Below are positions 27,222-35,605 of a stretch of 64,000 bases of DNA, piece after piece (position 1 is the stretch's first letter; the number at the start of each line of letters is the position of its first letter). Position numbers and translations under genes: made by a program. Below the pieces are notes generated by a model. It saw only the letters and a program-made list of their open reading frames with translations. It was not told where the DNA came from and did no database searches. This DNA is from Burkholderiaceae bacterium DAT-1 (GTDB taxonomy: Bacteria > Pseudomonadota > Gammaproteobacteria > Burkholderiales > Chitinimonadaceae). The stretch is taken from contig JAHRBI010000003.1 of the NCBI GenBank assembly GCA_019084025.1, positions 62,001-126,000 of the forward strand. The letters are read 5' to 3'.

Positions 27222-27264
27222 TGCAAATTAACATCAATATCAACATCATTACCGGAGTGCCACC

Positions 27265-27468
27265 ATGCGCACCACTGTTACCATTGAGGACTCGCTCTAT
27301 CAGCGTGCACTCGAAGTTGCAGATCCATCCATGGATAAAGCTGATTTGTTTCGCGAGGCAATCAAGACCTTTGTAAGGGTTCAAGGCGCCAAGCGGCTTG
27401 CAGCCTTAGGTGGCACCGCGCCAGGCATGCGTGATATTCCACGCAATCGTCAAGACTCCTTGGCATGA
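27265..27468 (+). CDS. VapB-type antitoxin
   Basis: 67 residues. The N-terminal '[37 protein letters not shown]' is the short RHH-like DNA-binding start typical of DUF2191-type VapB. '[13 protein letters not shown]' near the C-terminus is the toxin-binding tail pattern. It overlaps vapC by 4 bp. Repeated AACATCA (27231-27237, 27243-27249) upstream could be the operator. Confidence 0.87.
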   Translation: MRTTVTIEDSLYQRALEVADPSMDKADLFREAIKTFVRVQGAKRLAALGGTAPGMRDIPRNRQDSLA

Positions 27469-27845
27469 GCGACATCCTCGTTGACACCTCTGTCTGGGTA
27501 GATCATTTCCAACAAAACAATCAAGCCTTGGTAGATCTGCTCCTGCAGGATCGAGCACTTTCACATCCGTTGATCATCGGCGAAATTGCCTGCGGCACGC
27601 CACCCAATAGATCTAAAACGCTGGCGGACCTTCAATGTTTACGGCCAGCCTCCCAGGCAACTATTGATGAACTACTTGAAATGATCGAGCGTGACCAGCT
27701 TGCAGGGAAAGGATGTGGCTTGGTTGACTTACTCTTGCTCGCATCTACGCTCATCACAGCAAACACTCGCATTTGGACCTTGGACAGACGACTCCACGCA
27801 CTAGCTGTTCTTTACGGCGTGGCATATGAGCCTATGCACCATTGA
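27465..27845 (+). CDS. VapC-type PIN-domain ribonuclease toxin
   Basis: 126 residues. The PIN-domain acidic residues are visible: Asp in '[11 protein letters not shown]' at the N-terminus, Glu in 'GEIACG', Asp in '[12 protein letters not shown]' and Asp in '[10 protein letters not shown]'. VapC toxins are Mg-dependent RNases that often cut tRNA or rRNA. It is paired with the VapB antitoxin, with a 4-bp overlap. The gene downstream runs on the other strand. Confidence 0.88.
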   Translation: MSDILVDTSVWVDHFQQNNQALVDLLLQDRALSHPLIIGEIACGTPPNRSKTLADLQCLRPASQATIDELLEMIERDQLAGKGCGLVDLLLLASTLITANTRIWTLDRRLHALAVLYGVAYEPMHH

Positions 27846-27853
27846 GTCCACGC

Positions 27854-28765
27854 CTACACCACCCCCCCATACTCAATCGCCATCAACACCCGTCTCACCT
27901 GCTGATGCCCGATCTCGGTATCCAGCAGCTCCACCGGCACCGCGCCGAGTACCCGGTTGTGGGTCGTCATCCACTGGGTAGCCAGCTGGCGGCTGCCGAG
28001 TGCAGCTTCGGCATGCTGCTCAACTTCCACCACACGCAACAAGCGTTCGCTGGCCGCAGGATCAAGGGTGCGATTTTCCTTAAGCAAGCGCAAACCCGTA
28101 CGATCATTGGTGCCAAGAATGCCGAACATGGCTTTCTGGCTCAAGCCCAATCCATCGCGAATCCGTTCCGCTTCGGATGCGGGCAGGCCACGGCGGATGG
28201 CGTCGATTTTGTCAGCAGGCGGCAGGGTGTTGATGTGGTAAAGCGTATCCATGGTGGCCTCCGAGAGTGAGGACAAGTGCGGGCCGTTCTCCCGCTTTAT
28301 CAGACGTGCATCCAGATCAAGCGGCCTGAGTTCGCGCAGGGTGAGGCGCTGCATCTCGCGATGCGCAGGATTCAGCACCAGATTCTGTTCTTCCGGCGTC
28401 ACAACAGACGGTACCAGCATGCCCAGCTGATTTGCGCCGAACAGTGCATGCATGGCAAACGACTGCGCCGCATGCGTATCCCCCAGACTGTTCCACCCAT
28501 AGGGCAGCTCACCCGCCGGGACAGACTGAATTGCTGCCCGGCATGCTTCGGGCACCTCAAGCACCATCACCCGATGCGCCAGCGGATACAACTGACTGGC
28601 ATGTACCAGCAATTCCAGCGTCGCCAGCGAAATACTGGACGCCGCATAGACCGCAGGCGTACCCACCGGATTGAAGCGTCCACCCAGCATTTCCGCCCCC
28701 TTGCCACTGAGATCATGGCAATAGCGCGCCGATGCGATGCGGTAGAAATAGGTGGGCAAGGACAT
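27854..28765 (-). CDS. Single-chain RES toxin fused to an Xre/MbcA/ParS-type antitoxin domain
   Basis: 303 residues in one uninterrupted frame. Residues about 5-150 form a RES domain: Arg30 ('GGRFNPVG'), Glu51 ('LATLELLVHA') and Ser120 ('GMLVPSVVTPEEQN') match the R-E-S residues that name the family, whose members degrade or modify NAD+. From about residue 168 the protein is an Xre-HTH/DUF2384 antitoxin: 'RIRDGLGLSQKAMFGILGTN', 'LDPAASERLLRVVEVEQHAEAALG' and 'ATQWMTTHNRVLGAVPVELLD' ending in 'VLMAIEYGG'. These two proteins are normally separate genes, with the antitoxin first. Here they are joined, toxin first. It stands alone next to VapBC. Confidence 0.82.
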   Translation of the reverse strand: MSLPTYFYRIASARYCHDLSGKGAEMLGGRFNPVGTPAVYAASSISLATLELLVHASQLYPLAHRVMVLEVPEACRAAIQSVPAGELPYGWNSLGDTHAAQSFAMHALFGANQLGMLVPSVVTPEEQNLVLNPAHREMQRLTLRELRPLDLDARLIKRENGPHLSSLSEATMDTLYHINTLPPADKIDAIRRGLPASEAERIRDGLGLSQKAMFGILGTNDRTGLRLLKENRTLDPAASERLLRVVEVEQHAEAALGSRQLATQWMTTHNRVLGAVPVELLDTEIGHQQVRRVLMAIEYGGVV

Positions 28766-28972
28766 AGGGGTTAGCCTGGATTTATCATATTGGTAAGACT
28801 AACAAAATACCGACATATGTCAACTTCAAAGAAGCCATTTGTCACAATCATCCATCTCGCCCCCCCCAACTGTTGCACCCACCCCCACACCGTACACCAC
28901 ATACGTGCGCTTGCTCGATTGCATGGTTATGCTTGTCCGCAACCCGCCCCACTTTTTCAACCGGACGCCGCC

Positions 28973-30391
28973 ATGACCGACACTGCCATTCAAACCCAGA
29001 CCTGTGATGTTCGACATGCCGACGTCACCACACTGCGCGACTGGTTGGCACAGGGACAACTCGATCCGGTTGAACTGGTGGATCATTTCACCGCCAACCT
29101 CAACCGCCAGCACCACATCATCAATGCGGCCACCAGCGTGATGGATTCGGCGGCGCGAGAGCAGGCCTACCAGCCGCTGCCCGGCCCACTCAGTGGCATT
29201 CCCTGCTCGGTGAAAGAAACGCTGGGCATTGGCGGTTTGCCGATCACGGCAGGCTCGATGCGCATGACGCCCTGGGTGCCGGAAACTGATTCGATGGTGG
29301 TAGAACGACTCAAGCGTGCCGGGGCGATTCTGCTGGCGCGCGGCAATGTGCCCGAATTCGCCATGACAGCCGAATCCAGCAATCCGCGATTTGGCACCAC
29401 CAATAATCCGCTCGATCCGACACGCGTGGCAGGCGGCTCATCCGGCGGCGAGGCTGCGCTGGTGGCCTCGGGGTCGGTGGCGTTTGGCGTGGGGTCGGAT
29501 ATTTTGGGCTCCATCCGCATTCCCGCCGCCTGCTGTGGTGTGGTCGGATTCAAACCCGCCTCGCATGCAGTGCCCAAGGCGCGCACCTGGCCGGCGCTCG
29601 ATGGCTTTATCGATAGCTGGCTGGCCATCGGCCCGATTACCCGTACCGTGCGCGATGCCAAACTGGTCTACGAAGTGCTGTCGGCCACCACCCTGCCGGC
29701 ACCCGCGCCCATCCAATCTGCGCGACTGATTTTGCCGGATGGCTTTCCCTTTACCATTGAATCGGCTTGCATCCAGCAGGCACTCGATCATTCGATTGAC
29801 GTATTGCGCACGGCTGGCATGCAGCCAGAAGGCGGCGATTTTTCTGGCGTGGCAGAGGCTTACAAACTGATCGCCCCCACCATGCTGCATTATCTGGAAC
29901 CGGGCTGGCATACCGCGCTGAACCAGCAAGGCCGCTTCAGCCTGCTCGCCGAAACCCTCGCCCAATTGCGCGGGCAGCCGACCATTGATGGCGGGCTGTA
30001 TCGCTGGGTGCTGCTGGGCAAGTTGCTCGGCGGTTTTCTCAAGCCACGCTCCGAAGCAGGGGTACAGAAGCTGATTGATCGCTACCTGGCGATCCGCACC
30101 ATCACACAGTCCATGCTCGGCACCAACGGCATCCTTGTACTGCCCGCCATGGGCATGCTGCCACCCAAACACGGCGACATGAACCGCCTCAGCCTCAAGC
30201 CCGGCCTCAACCGCCTGATCTCGCCACTCTCGTTCGGCAACTACTGCGATTTACCCACCATTGCGATTCCTGCACCACGATTCAAGGATGCGACAACGGG
30301 GCTGATTCCAAGTGTGATGGCGATGTGCGCGCCGGGGGCGGAGGCAATGCTGTTTGCGGTGGCGGAGGAACTGGAACAAGCACTGAAGTGA
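28973..30391 (+). CDS. Amidase (amidase signature family)
   Basis: 472 residues from the ATG at 28973; the longer reading from 28790 adds an unrelated Pro/His-rich stretch. The Ser-cisSer-Lys triad is visible: Lys81 in 'IPCSVKETLG', cis-Ser156 in 'AGGSSGGEAAL', and nucleophile Ser180 in 'GSDILGSIRIPAA'. The family hydrolyses carboxamides (fatty acid amides, aryl amides, or glutaminyl-tRNA in GatA). No gatB or gatC is nearby, so it is a stand-alone amidase. Substrate unknown. Confidence 0.9.
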   Translation: MTDTAIQTQTCDVRHADVTTLRDWLAQGQLDPVELVDHFTANLNRQHHIINAATSVMDSAAREQAYQPLPGPLSGIPCSVKETLGIGGLPITAGSMRMTPWVPETDSMVVERLKRAGAILLARGNVPEFAMTAESSNPRFGTTNNPLDPTRVAGGSSGGEAALVASGSVAFGVGSDILGSIRIPAACCGVVGFKPASHAVPKARTWPALDGFIDSWLAIGPITRTVRDAKLVYEVLSATTLPAPAPIQSARLILPDGFPFTIESACIQQALDHSIDVLRTAGMQPEGGDFSGVAEAYKLIAPTMLHYLEPGWHTALNQQGRFSLLAETLAQLRGQPTIDGGLYRWVLLGKLLGGFLKPRSEAGVQKLIDRYLAIRTITQSMLGTNGILVLPAMGMLPPKHGDMNRLSLKPGLNRLISPLSFGNYCDLPTIAIPAPRFKDATTGLIPSVMAMCAPGAEAMLFAVAEELEQALK

Positions 30392-30433
30392 TACGATGCG
30401 CCACACCCAGCTTTTTCAAGTTCGAGGCACACC

Positions 30434-30859
30434 ATGACCACCCTCCACACCAGCCGCCCGTTTGCCGCATCCCCATCTGAGGTATTCGCCGCAATCAGCA
30501 ATGGTGACCGGCTCGCCCGTTGGTGGGGGCCGCAGGGTTTCACTAACTGCTTTCATCAGTTTGAATTTCAGGCTGGCGGTCAATGGGTATTCGACATGAT
30601 CGCGCCAGATGGCAAATCTTATGCCAATACATCGGTATTCGCTGCGATCACGCCAGACCATCAGGTCGTCATCGATCACGGCTGTGTCCCGCATTTCCGG
30701 CTGACGATTACGCTGGAAGCCACGAATGGCGGCACGCTGCTCTCATGGGATCAGACCTTTGCCGATCCTGCAGTTGCCGAGGCTTTCCGCAGCATTGCCG
30801 CGCCTGCTAATGAACAAAATCTGGACCGATTGGGTGTCGAGCTTGGATTGGCGAGTTAA
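30434..30859 (+). CDS. SRPBCC/AHSA1 family protein
   Basis: 141 residues. The beginning ('TSRPFAASPSEVFAAISNGDRLARWWGPQGF') and the end ('ATNGGTLLSWDQTFAD...AAPANEQNLDRLGVEL') follow the START/Bet v1-like fold of AHSA1 proteins. These bind hydrophobic ligands or act as cochaperone-like factors. It lies 42 bp after the amidase with its own GAGG, so it may be co-transcribed. No specific function can be named. Confidence 0.85.
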   Translation: MTTLHTSRPFAASPSEVFAAISNGDRLARWWGPQGFTNCFHQFEFQAGGQWVFDMIAPDGKSYANTSVFAAITPDHQVVIDHGCVPHFRLTITLEATNGGTLLSWDQTFADPAVAEAFRSIAAPANEQNLDRLGVELGLAS

Positions 30860-30868
30860 TCCAGCCAA

Positions 30869-31264
30869 TCACCGCCCGATATAGTCAACCTTCCTGAATC
30901 TCAGCGCCGACCAATCCTCATCAATCGCCACCTGCCGCACCGTATCAAACCCCGCCGCCCGCACCGCGTCCCAGCCGATATCGCGATTAAAATCGCAGCG
31001 ATACTTTTTCGACGTGCCCTTGGGGTAAGCAAACCACAAGATCGCATCCCCCTCCGCCTTCGGGCACAGCGCTGCCGCCAGCGCATTCACCTCAGACTGC
31101 TGCGTGGCAAACACCAGGGCAAACGTATACGACGACACCGCTGCCAGATCCGTCACCACGGGTGTCTCCCCGAACTCGGCCAGCAGCGCTGCACATGCAT
31201 CCGGCGCATGCAACACCACCGGCGTGGCCTGCCCTTTGTAATTCAGCTTCTTCAATACGGACAT
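30869..31264 (-). CDS. DUF3052-like conserved protein
   Basis: 131 residues. The C-terminal half ('[33 protein letters not shown]', then '[18 protein letters not shown]') resembles DUF3052 proteins of unknown function. The N-terminal part is a helix-strand mixture. No signal peptide. The gene is convergent with the SRPBCC gene and divergent from the bufA operon. Confidence 0.6.
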   Translation of the reverse strand: MSVLKKLNYKGQATPVVLHAPDACAALLAEFGETPVVTDLAAVSSYTFALVFATQQSEVNALAAALCPKAEGDAILWFAYPKGTSKKYRCDFNRDIGWDAVRAAGFDTVRQVAIDEDWSALRFRKVDYIGR

Positions 31265-31371
31265 ACATTCCCCAATTACACTTTGTTACACATTCCACCG
31301 TCAGATTCTGCAATCTCGCCCGACCAATGCATGAGGACGTTTACCTCATTCCACTTTTACAGGAGAGCAAC

Positions 31372-31638
31372 ATGAATTCCAAACTGATCATTGGTTCCGC
31401 TTTGTCCGCACTCGTGGCTGTGGCAGCCGTTGCACACGCCAACGATACCGCCAAGGCAGACAAGGCCGAAGCCAAGGAGCATTGCTACGGCATCGCCAAG
31501 GCGGGTCAGAATGATTGCAAGGCCAATGGTCACGCCTGTGCCGGACAATCCAAGGACGACAACAATAAGGCCGAATTCAAGATTGTGAAGGCCGGCACCT
31601 GCACTCAGATGGGTGGCTCCACCACCGCTGGCAAGTAA
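31372..31638 (+). CDS. bufA: Bufferin precursor (BufA/GigA, DUF2282)
   Basis: 88 residues from the ATG at 31372, with AGGAGA upstream. A Sec signal peptide (1-23, ending VAHA) precedes a core with four Cys at 38, 49, 56 and 77 in the bufferin pattern: '[14 protein letters not shown]', 'ACAGQS' and '[10 protein letters not shown]'. Bufferins are periplasmic copper-binding RiPPs whose Cys are modified by an MNIO enzyme, here BufB encoded 9 bp downstream. The peptide is likely modified in the cytosol and then exported to sequester copper. Confidence 0.9.
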   Translation: MNSKLIIGSALSALVAVAAVAHANDTAKADKAEAKEHCYGIAKAGQNDCKANGHACAGQSKDDNNKAEFKIVKAGTCTQMGGSTTAGK

Positions 31639-31647
31639 GGAGCGGCC

Positions 31648-32487
31648 ATGAACGTCACGCTTCCGCGTCTGGCCGGACTGGGCCTGCGCTCGCCGCATGT
31701 GCACGAGGTTGAAGCAACCCTGCCTGCGGTGTCGTGGTGGGAAGTCCACAGCGAAAACTACTTTGGTGGTGGCGCACCACTGGCCGCGCTGGAGCGTGTA
31801 CGGGCCCGTTATCCGGTCAGTCTGCACGGGGTGAGGATGGGGCTGGGCAATGTTCAGCCGCCTGATCCGCATCATCTGGCACAACTGGTGGCACTGGTGC
31901 AGCACATTGAACCGGCGGCAGTTTCAGAGCATTTAGCTTGGAATCGCTGCGGGGAACGCTGGTTCAATGATCTGCTGCCAGTACCGGGCATCGAGGCGGC
32001 ACTCGCCCACCTGTCTGCCCATATCCAGATTGTGCAGGATACGATCAAACGCCCCTTGCTCATCGAAAATGTATCCGCCTACGTCCGCTTTGCCGACGCC
32101 GATTACAGCGAAGCGGAAATGCTGGCCGAGCTGGTGGCACGTACCGGCTGCGGGCTGCTACTCGACTTGAATAATCTCTACGTCAATCAACTGAATTTCG
32201 GGCTGGATGCCCGTCGTGAATTAGCGCATCTGCCGCTGCATGCAGTGGGTGAAATCCATGTGGCCGGACACGAAACCTTTGGCGCGCAGGTGATCGACAC
32301 CCATGGCAGCCCGGTCTGTGCTGCCGTGTATGACTTGCTGGCCGACGTGCTCAGGCAAACCGGCCCGCTGCCAGTGCTATTGGAGCGCGACAGCCATTTA
32401 CCCTCCTTGCCCGAGCTGCTCACCGAGTATCAACAACTGGCAGCGGTTGTCCGTAACGCACTGTCTACCGAGGAGGCCATCGCATGA
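31648..32487 (+). CDS. bufB: Bufferin-modifying multinuclear iron oxidase (BufB, DUF692/MNIO)
   Basis: 279 residues. Metal ligands of the TIM-barrel MNIO family are visible: 'HSENYF' (34-39), 'SLHGV' (58-62), 'SEHLAW' (93-98), 'IENVSAY' (139-145), 'LLDLNNLYVN' (171-180), 'EIHVAGH' (202-208) and 'IDTHG' (216-220). It oxidises Cys side chains in BufA, with the DUF2063 partner encoded next presenting the substrate. ATGA overlap with bufC shows coupling. Confidence 0.93.
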   Translation: MNVTLPRLAGLGLRSPHVHEVEATLPAVSWWEVHSENYFGGGAPLAALERVRARYPVSLHGVRMGLGNVQPPDPHHLAQLVALVQHIEPAAVSEHLAWNRCGERWFNDLLPVPGIEAALAHLSAHIQIVQDTIKRPLLIENVSAYVRFADADYSEAEMLAELVARTGCGLLLDLNNLYVNQLNFGLDARRELAHLPLHAVGEIHVAGHETFGAQVIDTHGSPVCAAVYDLLADVLRQTGPLPVLLERDSHLPSLPELLTEYQQLAAVVRNALSTEEAIA

Positions 32488-33221
32488 GCTACGCCGATGT
32501 ACTGGACGACTTCGCCCGCATCTACCGCGATCCCCTGCACCATCCCGATTGCGTGGCCGATGCAGGATGCGATGGCCTGAATGTGTACCGCCGCAATCAT
32601 CGCTACAACCGCAGCGATGCTCTGGCCAGCGCCTATCCGACCGTGACGGCGCTGCTAGGAGAAGAAGGCTTTACCGTACTGGCACACCGCTATGGCGATG
32701 CATTTCATTCGCCCTCCGCCAATCTGCATGCCGATGGCGAACACCTGCCCGCCTTCATCCTCACCCAGACCGAGCTGGATGATCTGCCCTGGCTCAGCGA
32801 TGTGGCGACGGTGGACTGGGCGCTGCATCAGGGTCACTACCTACCCGATCAGCCCGGCATCGATGCGCGGGCCTTACTGACGCTGCCCGAGTCCGACTTT
32901 GAACAGCAGCGCCTGATCCTCCATCCGGCCATACAGCTGCTTGCCTCGCGCTGGCCGGTCGGCGACATCCTTGCCTTTCATGCGGGCGGCCCAGCACCGA
33001 CGCTGCCCGGCGAGCCGCAAACGCTGTGGGTCTGGCGCGATCACTATCTACCCGTCACCCCGGCCGAAGCTGCCTGCCTGAGCGCGCTGCTGGCAGGTCG
33101 CCCGATTGGAGAGGCGCTGAGCGCGGCAGCCGAAGTGGATTCGACCTTCGATCCTGCGCGCATTTTTACTAACCTGTTTACCTACCACATGGTCATTGCG
33201 CTTGTGGGGAACCTGTCATGA
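32484..33221 (+). CDS. bufC: BufC partner protein (DUF2063)
   Basis: 245 residues. The N-terminal DUF2063 region ('LDDFARIYRDP...GLNVYRRNHRYNRSDALASAYPTVTALLGEEGF') and the later 'WPVGDILAFHAGG' part are typical of MNIO partner proteins, which carry a precursor-binding domain. It should bring BufA to BufB. It overlaps bufB by 4 bp and the DoxX gene by 4 bp. Confidence 0.9.
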   Translation: MSYADVLDDFARIYRDPLHHPDCVADAGCDGLNVYRRNHRYNRSDALASAYPTVTALLGEEGFTVLAHRYGDAFHSPSANLHADGEHLPAFILTQTELDDLPWLSDVATVDWALHQGHYLPDQPGIDARALLTLPESDFEQQRLILHPAIQLLASRWPVGDILAFHAGGPAPTLPGEPQTLWVWRDHYLPVTPAEAACLSALLAGRPIGEALSAAAEVDSTFDPARIFTNLFTYHMVIALVGNLS

Positions 33222-33691
33222 TTGATTTTCACTGGATTCGACCCATCTGGCAGCGCTGGGAACGCCTGAATGATCTCGCCGCCCATCTCTTCAGTCTGGT
33301 GATTCGCCTGTATCTGTTCCGCGTATTTGCGCAATCGGGCTGGCTCAAGCTCAGCAGCTGGGACAGCACACTCTATCTGTTCCGCGAGGAATACCACGTA
33401 CCGGTGCTACCGCCCGAATTTGCCGCCACACTGGCCACGGCGGGAGAGCTGATCCTGCCGAGCATCCTATTGATCGGCTTCGCGCATCGCTTTGCAGCGC
33501 CGGGTCTGTTCATCCTGAATCTGGTGGCCGTGCTGTCGTATCCCGACCTCGGGCCGGTAGAAATCAAAGATCATGTGCTTTGGGGCAGCCTGATTGCCGT
33601 GGTATGGTTTCACGGAACGGGCGCGCTATCCCTGGATGGCTGGCTGACGCGCCGCGCCCGATGTCGCCCCATGCCTATACAGGATGCTTGA
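33218..33691 (+). CDS. DoxX-like membrane protein of the buf operon
   Basis: 157 residues with about four membrane segments (near 25-45, 65-90, 95-115, 120-140). 'FAQSGWLKLSSWDSTLYLFREEYHVPVLPP' is the N-terminal DoxX motif found in the DoxX of buf/gig operons. DoxX proteins are poorly understood and some are linked to redox or sulfur metabolism. Its placement between bufC and a sigma factor is typical of such clusters. It overlaps bufC by 4 bp and the sigma gene by 1 base. Confidence 0.87.
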   Translation: MIDFHWIRPIWQRWERLNDLAAHLFSLVIRLYLFRVFAQSGWLKLSSWDSTLYLFREEYHVPVLPPEFAATLATAGELILPSILLIGFAHRFAAPGLFILNLVAVLSYPDLGPVEIKDHVLWGSLIAVVWFHGTGALSLDGWLTRRARCRPMPIQDA

Positions 33692-34251
33692 TGAGTCTGA
33701 ACCCCGCCGATCTGGATGCACACCGTAGCGTACTCCTACGCTATGCGATCTACCGCGTGCGGGATGAAGCCATCGCCGAAGATCTGGTGCATGAGACGCT
33801 GATCAGCGCACTGGAAAAGCCGGATAGTTTTGATGGCCGCGCCGCGCTGGGCACCTGGCTCACCAGTATCCTCAAGCACAAGATACTGGACTGGCAGCGC
33901 ACCGCCGGACGGGAAACCACGGCCAGTGTGTTGAATGAAGAGGATGTCAGCGAGTTTGATGCGCTATTCGAGCACAGTGGCCACTGGGGCAGCGATGCCC
34001 CGCGCCGCTGGGCCCAGCCGGAATCGTCGCTGGAAGACCAGCAATTCTGGGCGGTGTTCCGCGATTGCCAGTCACGCATGCCCACCCGCAGCGCGCTGGT
34101 GTTTGCGATGCGCGAGGTGCACGACTATGCAGTCACCGACATCGCCAGCGAGCTGGACATCACCCCCGACACCTGCTCCGCCCTGCTCTACCGCGCCCGC
34201 ATGAGCCTCAGGCTCTGCCTTGAAAAGAACTGGTTTGGACTTGCATCATGA
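33691..34251 (+). CDS. ECF-like sigma factor (TIGR02943 type)
   Basis: 186 residues from the ATG at 33691, whose A is the last base of the doxX stop (TGATG). Region 2 ('RDEAIAEDLVHETLISALEKPDSFDGRAALGTWLTSILKHKILDWQR') and region 4 ('YAVTDIASELDITPDTCSALLYRARMSLRLCLEKNWF') are clear; the C-terminal 'CLEKNWF' is typical of this group. It probably directs transcription of the buf operon or a metal or sulfur stress regulon, held in check by the anti-sigma factor encoded next. Confidence 0.88.
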   Translation: MSLNPADLDAHRSVLLRYAIYRVRDEAIAEDLVHETLISALEKPDSFDGRAALGTWLTSILKHKILDWQRTAGRETTASVLNEEDVSEFDALFEHSGHWGSDAPRRWAQPESSLEDQQFWAVFRDCQSRMPTRSALVFAMREVHDYAVTDIASELDITPDTCSALLYRARMSLRLCLEKNWFGLAS

Positions 34252-34430
34252 TCAGACTCACCTGCCGCCAGGCGTCCAGACTGCTCTCCGACGCCGAAGA
34301 TCATCCACTTGCCACTAGTTTCAGGCTTCGACTGCGATTGCATTTATTGGCGTGCCAGAATTGCCGGAATTTTAGGGATCAGTTGGGGTTTATGAGGCGG
34401 GCGGCAAGGGGCCAGAAATTGGGTGAGTGA
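34248..34430 (+). CDS. Small zinc-finger anti-sigma factor
   Basis: 60 residues. 'RLRLRLHLLACQNCRNFRDQLGFMRRAA' carries the H-x3-C-x2-C zinc-binding motif of anti-sigma proteins. There is no membrane segment, so it would act in the cytosol and could sense metal or redox change through the Cys. It overlaps the sigma gene by 4 bp. This two-gene pattern is common for the TIGR02943 group. Confidence 0.85.
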   Translation: MIRLTCRQASRLLSDAEDHPLATSFRLRLRLHLLACQNCRNFRDQLGFMRRAARGQKLGE

Positions 34431-34443
34431 TATTGATACATTT

Positions 34444-34473
34444 GGCGCAATGCTCGATGCTTATTTCGCCCTA
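34444..34473. repeat. REP-like palindrome, copy A
   Basis: 30 bases with GGCGCAAT at one end and ATTTCGCCCTA at the other, forming an imperfect stem-loop. It aligns with copy B at 34931 (26 of 30 bases identical). It lies at the 3' end of a minus-strand hypothetical gene. Confidence 0.65.
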
Positions 34474-34488
34474 ATAATCCGACTTAAA

Positions 34489-34878
34489 TTAGTCCGAATT
34501 TGAGCTCCGATGCCGGACATACCATGACTCCCATTTACCTCCAGCAATCCTTTTTCTTGATAGAAAATGTTTCCGTTGTAACGTTTTCCAAACCGCATCA
34601 AACGCAAATTTCGCAATTGGATCCAGCAATCGATCAGGTGCATTCTCGGGATTCCCCGTGAGTGCGCGAATGATGCCACCTTGAACTCGATCAATTGCCA
34701 ATAGCGCATCCTCTTCTGACAAAGCATATTGCAGAGCAATCTTTTCCTTTAAATGAAAAAGATCAGTCCCAAGCTCAATTTCGCCAAGTAAATATTTAGC
34801 CAACTCCGCTTGAGATGCTCCATTTCCGACATGAACGTTCATATCATCTGCACACCCTACTTGTAAATCACATTTCAT
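34489..34878 (-). CDS. Hypothetical protein in the AT-rich island
   Basis: 129 residues. AT-rich and without a signal peptide. It has a helical centre ('LAKYLLGEIELGTDLFHLKEKIALQYALSEEDALLAIDRV') and a basic C-terminus. I do not recognise the family. It lies between REP-like copies A and B and is probably laterally acquired. Its ATG has AAAGGT about nine bases upstream. Confidence 0.55.
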   Translation of the reverse strand: MKCDLQVGCADDMNVHVGNGASQAELAKYLLGEIELGTDLFHLKEKIALQYALSEEDALLAIDRVQGGIIRALTGNPENAPDRLLDPIAKFAFDAVWKTLQRKHFLSRKRIAGGKWESWYVRHRSSNSD

Positions 34879-34930
34879 AATGGAGACCTTTACACATTTT
34901 CACTTTTTTATAAATAAATTTATCCGGCAT

Positions 34931-34961
34931 GGCGTAATGCGCGATACTTATTGCGCCCTAC
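34931..34961. repeat. REP-like palindrome, copy B
   Basis: GGCGTAAT and ATTGCGCC form a stem with one G-T wobble around an 11-base loop, and the block continues CTAC. The final 14 bases are the exact reverse complement of GTAGGGCGCAATAA in copy C at 35606. It sits between the hypothetical gene and the signal peptidase gene. Confidence 0.7.
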
Positions 34962-34984
34962 CGAGCTGATAGAGCTGTATTACT

Positions 34985-35560
34985 CTATTGAAGATCCGCT
35001 ATCTTACCTTTTATTTTATCTTGACTAACAAACCCAGAATAACGACTATCAAAACTTTGATCACGATTATCCCCCAAAACAAAATAATGTCCTTTGGGCA
35101 CCTTGCAAATCAAATTTTTCTCGACGTATCTGCAGTGCCCTAGCTCTTGCACTCTCTCACGTGCAATATCTGAGACTGCAGGCTCAGTTGTATCAAATTT
35201 GTACTCGTGCCAAACACCATTAATGCTTTCAAAGTGAATAGTTTCACCGTTCTTTCCAAGTACATGTTTGATCGGCAGTTCAATGCCATTGATCTGTACT
35301 TGCTTTGCGCTTGTGTACGTTACAATTTCGTCTGGCATACCAATAATACGATGAGCGTAAATTCTTCCAGATGAGGACTCAAGGTAAATTACAATATCAC
35401 CTCGTTGCGGAACTACAACTTGATAAGCGTCTGTATCAACATTGACAATTTCGCCAGATGAAATTGTCGGCTCCATTGACACCCCCGGAACGCGCATATT
35501 TTGCTGACCAAATGCCTGATGCATTAGGAAGAATAATATTATTCTACTTAGTTTACGCAT
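34985..35560 (-). CDS. Signal peptidase I homologue with His in place of the catalytic Lys
   Basis: 191 residues. A short hydrophobic start (about 5-17) is followed by the S26 motifs: nucleophile Ser28 in 'PGVSMEPTI', 'RGDIVIYL', 'IYAHRIIGMPDE', and box E 'GHYFVLGDNRDQSFDSR' (158-173). In bacterial Lep the 'KR' pair of the third motif carries the general-base Lys, but here residue 70 is His, as in ER/SipW-type signal peptidases. Box E is otherwise bacterial. The role is unknown; it may process a specialised substrate or be inactive. It is bounded by inverted REP-like copies B and C. Confidence 0.78.
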   Translation of the reverse strand: MRKLSRIILFFLMHQAFGQQNMRVPGVSMEPTISSGEIVNVDTDAYQVVVPQRGDIVIYLESSSGRIYAHRIIGMPDEIVTYTSAKQVQINGIELPIKHVLGKNGETIHFESINGVWHEYKFDTTEPAVSDIARERVQELGHCRYVEKNLICKVPKGHYFVLGDNRDQSFDSRYSGFVSQDKIKGKIADLQ

Positions 35561-35605
35561 TTACTTGTGTACCACCTTAAGAAATCATGACTCATTGGTC
35601 AGCCC

